Shown in pieces: positions 63,401 to 64,000 of a stretch of 64,000 bases of DNA. Source of the DNA: Dipodascopsis uninucleata var. uninucleata (taxonomy: Eukaryota > Ascomycota > Lipomycetes > Lipomycetales > Lipomycetaceae); NCBI GenBank assembly GCA_030568195.1, contig JAJLTO010000005.1:682001-746000 (forward strand). The letters run 5' to 3'. Below the pieces are notes generated by a model. The model saw nothing but the letters and a program-made list of their open reading frames with translations, was not told where the DNA came from and made no database searches. The stretch's first letter is position 1; each line of letters opens with the position of its first letter. The translations under genes and the position numbers were made by a program.

Positions 63401-64000
63401 GTACTAAATTAGATGATAATACGACTCCAAGTTCATCTATTCCCAAGTCTGGAGACTATAGAACGATTGCAGTCATACCTGTGACTGGTGGTCTGCCAGT
63501 GAAAGAATTTGGTGCAAGACTTGCAAAAGCATTTGCATCCATTGAGGATTCGAATATGATTTTGGATCAAAGTGCTATTTTGAATCATCTCGGACGTCAC
63601 GCATTTAACAAGTTTGGGAAGCTAAAACTCAGCGGTTATCTAACGGATCTTGAAGAAAGATATCGAAGAGTGCTATATATTACTGATACTAGTATTAGCT
63701 CGCCTTGGACACAGACCTGTATATCTCAGGCTGATTGCATTTTGCTACTTGCTTATGCTAATGGCGATCCTTCTATTGGAGAATACGAGAGATTGTTGAT
63801 AGGAATGAAGACAACTGCAAGAAAGGAGCTCGTTCTGATTCATGACGATAGATATGTTCCTCCCGGTCAGACTAACGTGTGGTTGAAAAACAGAATTTGG
63901 ATTCATGCACATCATCACATACAAATGCCGTTTCGAGAGCATGTGGCCCGTACACCGGCTGTCGTTAGCCGTTTGAGGAATCTCAAGAGTCGTGTTCAAA
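60481..64000 (+). CDS. NTE1: Lysophospholipase Nte1, N-terminal two-thirds (runs off the window)
   Basis: The ATG at 60481 opens a frame with no stop through 64000 (1173 codons shown). Nte1 is the ER phospholipase B that deacylates phosphatidylcholine to glycerophosphocholine. Membrane segments lie near residues 11-30, 85-108 and 112-130. The first cyclic-nucleotide-binding-like domain starts near 185 (KPIFHELTRQVQTRKFIAGDTI...FCIVVDGLVQIYA) and is interrupted by a Ser-rich insertion. TRFERVTFQTGHHYLGLTSEVLKTEIY is a hallmark of the fungal protein. Further such domains are near 745 (VKESEPNKGLYYLIDGFLDVC) and 860-920 (GEVVYRQGEEADSIFIVSNGRMRAI). GDYRTIAVIPVTGGLPV and the following linker lead to the patatin catalytic domain, whose GXSXG site is outside the window. 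Confidence 0.95.
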   Translation, partial: MALPSLINRPRIRYSLAGYVVIFTLLFAIKGILVTGEPETHGSLEPTDSHTATLTMEGNLSGNSIHTSKGVENADQKSWYRTLSRTVAELLIVIIFYVPTWLFGLLGMSFNITLSFSTLLLILLCFGAAVWSIVRYKYLNVYSRLPVEPHRTESKLDMLFIPDALTESSYSKPLFSSYLDEFFQGIKIFGYLEKPIFHELTRQVQTRKFIAGDTIPLEDEEGFCIVVDGLVQIYAKQANNDSTQSSRNAFRQEIDSGYSLLTEVKNGAPMSSLFTILSLFTEDIKLSTADGTQTSSSGSSDRPDIFSTDDFQTSPGRSFPTNQDGSISPVTLSESIQSAIPRSGVNPSLNSIHDTNQTGALYGGNTFSGIPGSIAGAQHGHTTPRKRPQSPIDPDIIARATVDSTIAVIPAESFRRLTRKYPKSAAHIVRVILTRFERVTFQTGHHYLGLTSEVLKTEIYFNNHTGYELPNFLGEDAVSRVKAIFEETSNKHSNDSLEQSIFHNGVNTEGRSHGRQIKALDFAHNRHYQGKGMSSDKKDITSGFQQRPSMESQRRPSSSQGYGVDHSSPGDLLSSVSSSVTTRPANSLYPQLSFQASNGNISRISSPSSLSRSPDIVDNFDSGEDFEHIGEDEIEDYEKTSQEEIARLKKGILECIFKALGISMDSSNLKAPLGDEASPPLSATENRPAHSTSLLSANSRHTKYDRLGPFPFEPGSSTFADDDSVSSSFINQSGSTAVTYADIESRVEILYFKAGASLVKESEPNKGLYYLIDGFLDVCKEERSGVYKTIYTIKPGGIGGYLGFISGYRSFVNIRATTDSFVGFLPKDCLERLADRQPSILLTMAKRLTNFMSKLILNLDFGLEWVQVGAGEVVYRQGEEADSIFIVSNGRMRAIRESDGNVSVVSEYGQGDSVGELEVLTSTKRPNTLHAVRDTELIRFPRTLFESLSMRHPEIMIQISRVVASRMNALLNIGTKLDDNTTPSSSIPKSGDYRTIAVIPVTGGLPVKEFGARLAKAFASIEDSNMILDQSAILNHLGRHAFNKFGKLKLSGYLTDLEERYRRVLYITDTSISSPWTQTCISQADCILLLAYANGDPSIGEYERLLIGMKTTARKELVLIHDDRYVPPGQTNVWLKNRIWIHAHHHIQMPFREHVARTPAVVSRLRNLKSRVQ

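Noticed and set aside
1-64000. CTG-serine code, transposons, virus-like elements or CRISPR
   Set aside because: CTG falls at invariant leucines in RPN11. I saw no reverse transcriptase, integrase, transposase, capsid, long terminal repeat or repeat-spacer array on either strand by reading; a database search was not possible.

Overview
This window looks like nuclear DNA of an ascomycete yeast, probably an early-diverging, intron-rich budding-yeast lineage. The evidence is AT-rich, compact DNA with about 30 recognisable eukaryotic genes. They carry about 35 short spliceosomal introns (roughly 46-190 nt), with GTANGT-type donors, CTAAC/CTGAC-type branch sites and YAG acceptors. Yeast-type genes include MTC1, AIM18, RMD1/RMD8, TDA10, DFG5/DCW1, NTE1, DUR3, ICL2 and PDH1. 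Leucines that are invariant in RPN11 are written CTG, so the standard code fits and a CTG-serine clade does not. A Taphrinomycotina relative cannot be fully excluded. I recognised no transposon, virus-like element, tRNA, rRNA or CRISPR array.

Layout. 0-5.5 kb: start of a BuGZ/ZNF207-like zinc-finger gene (cut by the left edge), MTC1, RPN11 (six exons) and GPI2. 5.8-11.5 kb: PIF1 helicase, mitochondrial uL15m (MRPL10) and the U-box cyclophilin PPIL2/CYP8. 11.7-18.7 kb: a dithiol glutaredoxin with a 9-nt micro-exon in its active site, AIM18, and a full-size MDR-type ABC exporter. 19.9-27.2 kb: a DUF2415/WD40 protein, a 3.5 kb gene-poor stretch, and a Zn2Cys6 transcription factor. 27.9-36.1 kb: TDA10 kinase, divergent FOX2 (peroxisomal multifunctional enzyme) and a large RING-H2 protein. 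36.7-49.9 kb: a doubtful small gene, QCR10, an RMD1/RMD8-family protein, mitochondrial uL10m (MRPL11), TRP4 and DUR3. 49.9-64 kb: a DFG5/DCW1 GPI-anchored GH76 protein, a peroxisomal SCP2-domain protein ending in SKL, PDH1 (2-methylcitrate dehydratase), a new-looking 54-residue spliced gene, ICL2 (2-methylisocitrate lyase), a type II membrane protein of uncertain function, and NTE1 (cut by the right edge).

How genes fit together. SCP2-SKL, PDH1 and ICL2 lie within 5 kb and, with FOX2 at 29.5 kb, form a lipid-to-propionate theme: peroxisomal beta-oxidation yields propionyl-CoA, which the mitochondrial methylcitrate cycle consumes. The FOX2 and PDH1 upstream regions share a 14-bp word plus a 10-bp word in the same order, which I read as a possible common regulatory module. 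A second set of promoters, mostly of mitochondrial protein genes, carries TTAGGGTTT-type telobox words. The most unusual gene-structure features are the glutaredoxin micro-exon (its skipping would turn CPYC into a single-cysteine site in frame), a stop-free GC-AG intron in RPN11, and an 8-nt last exon in ICL2.
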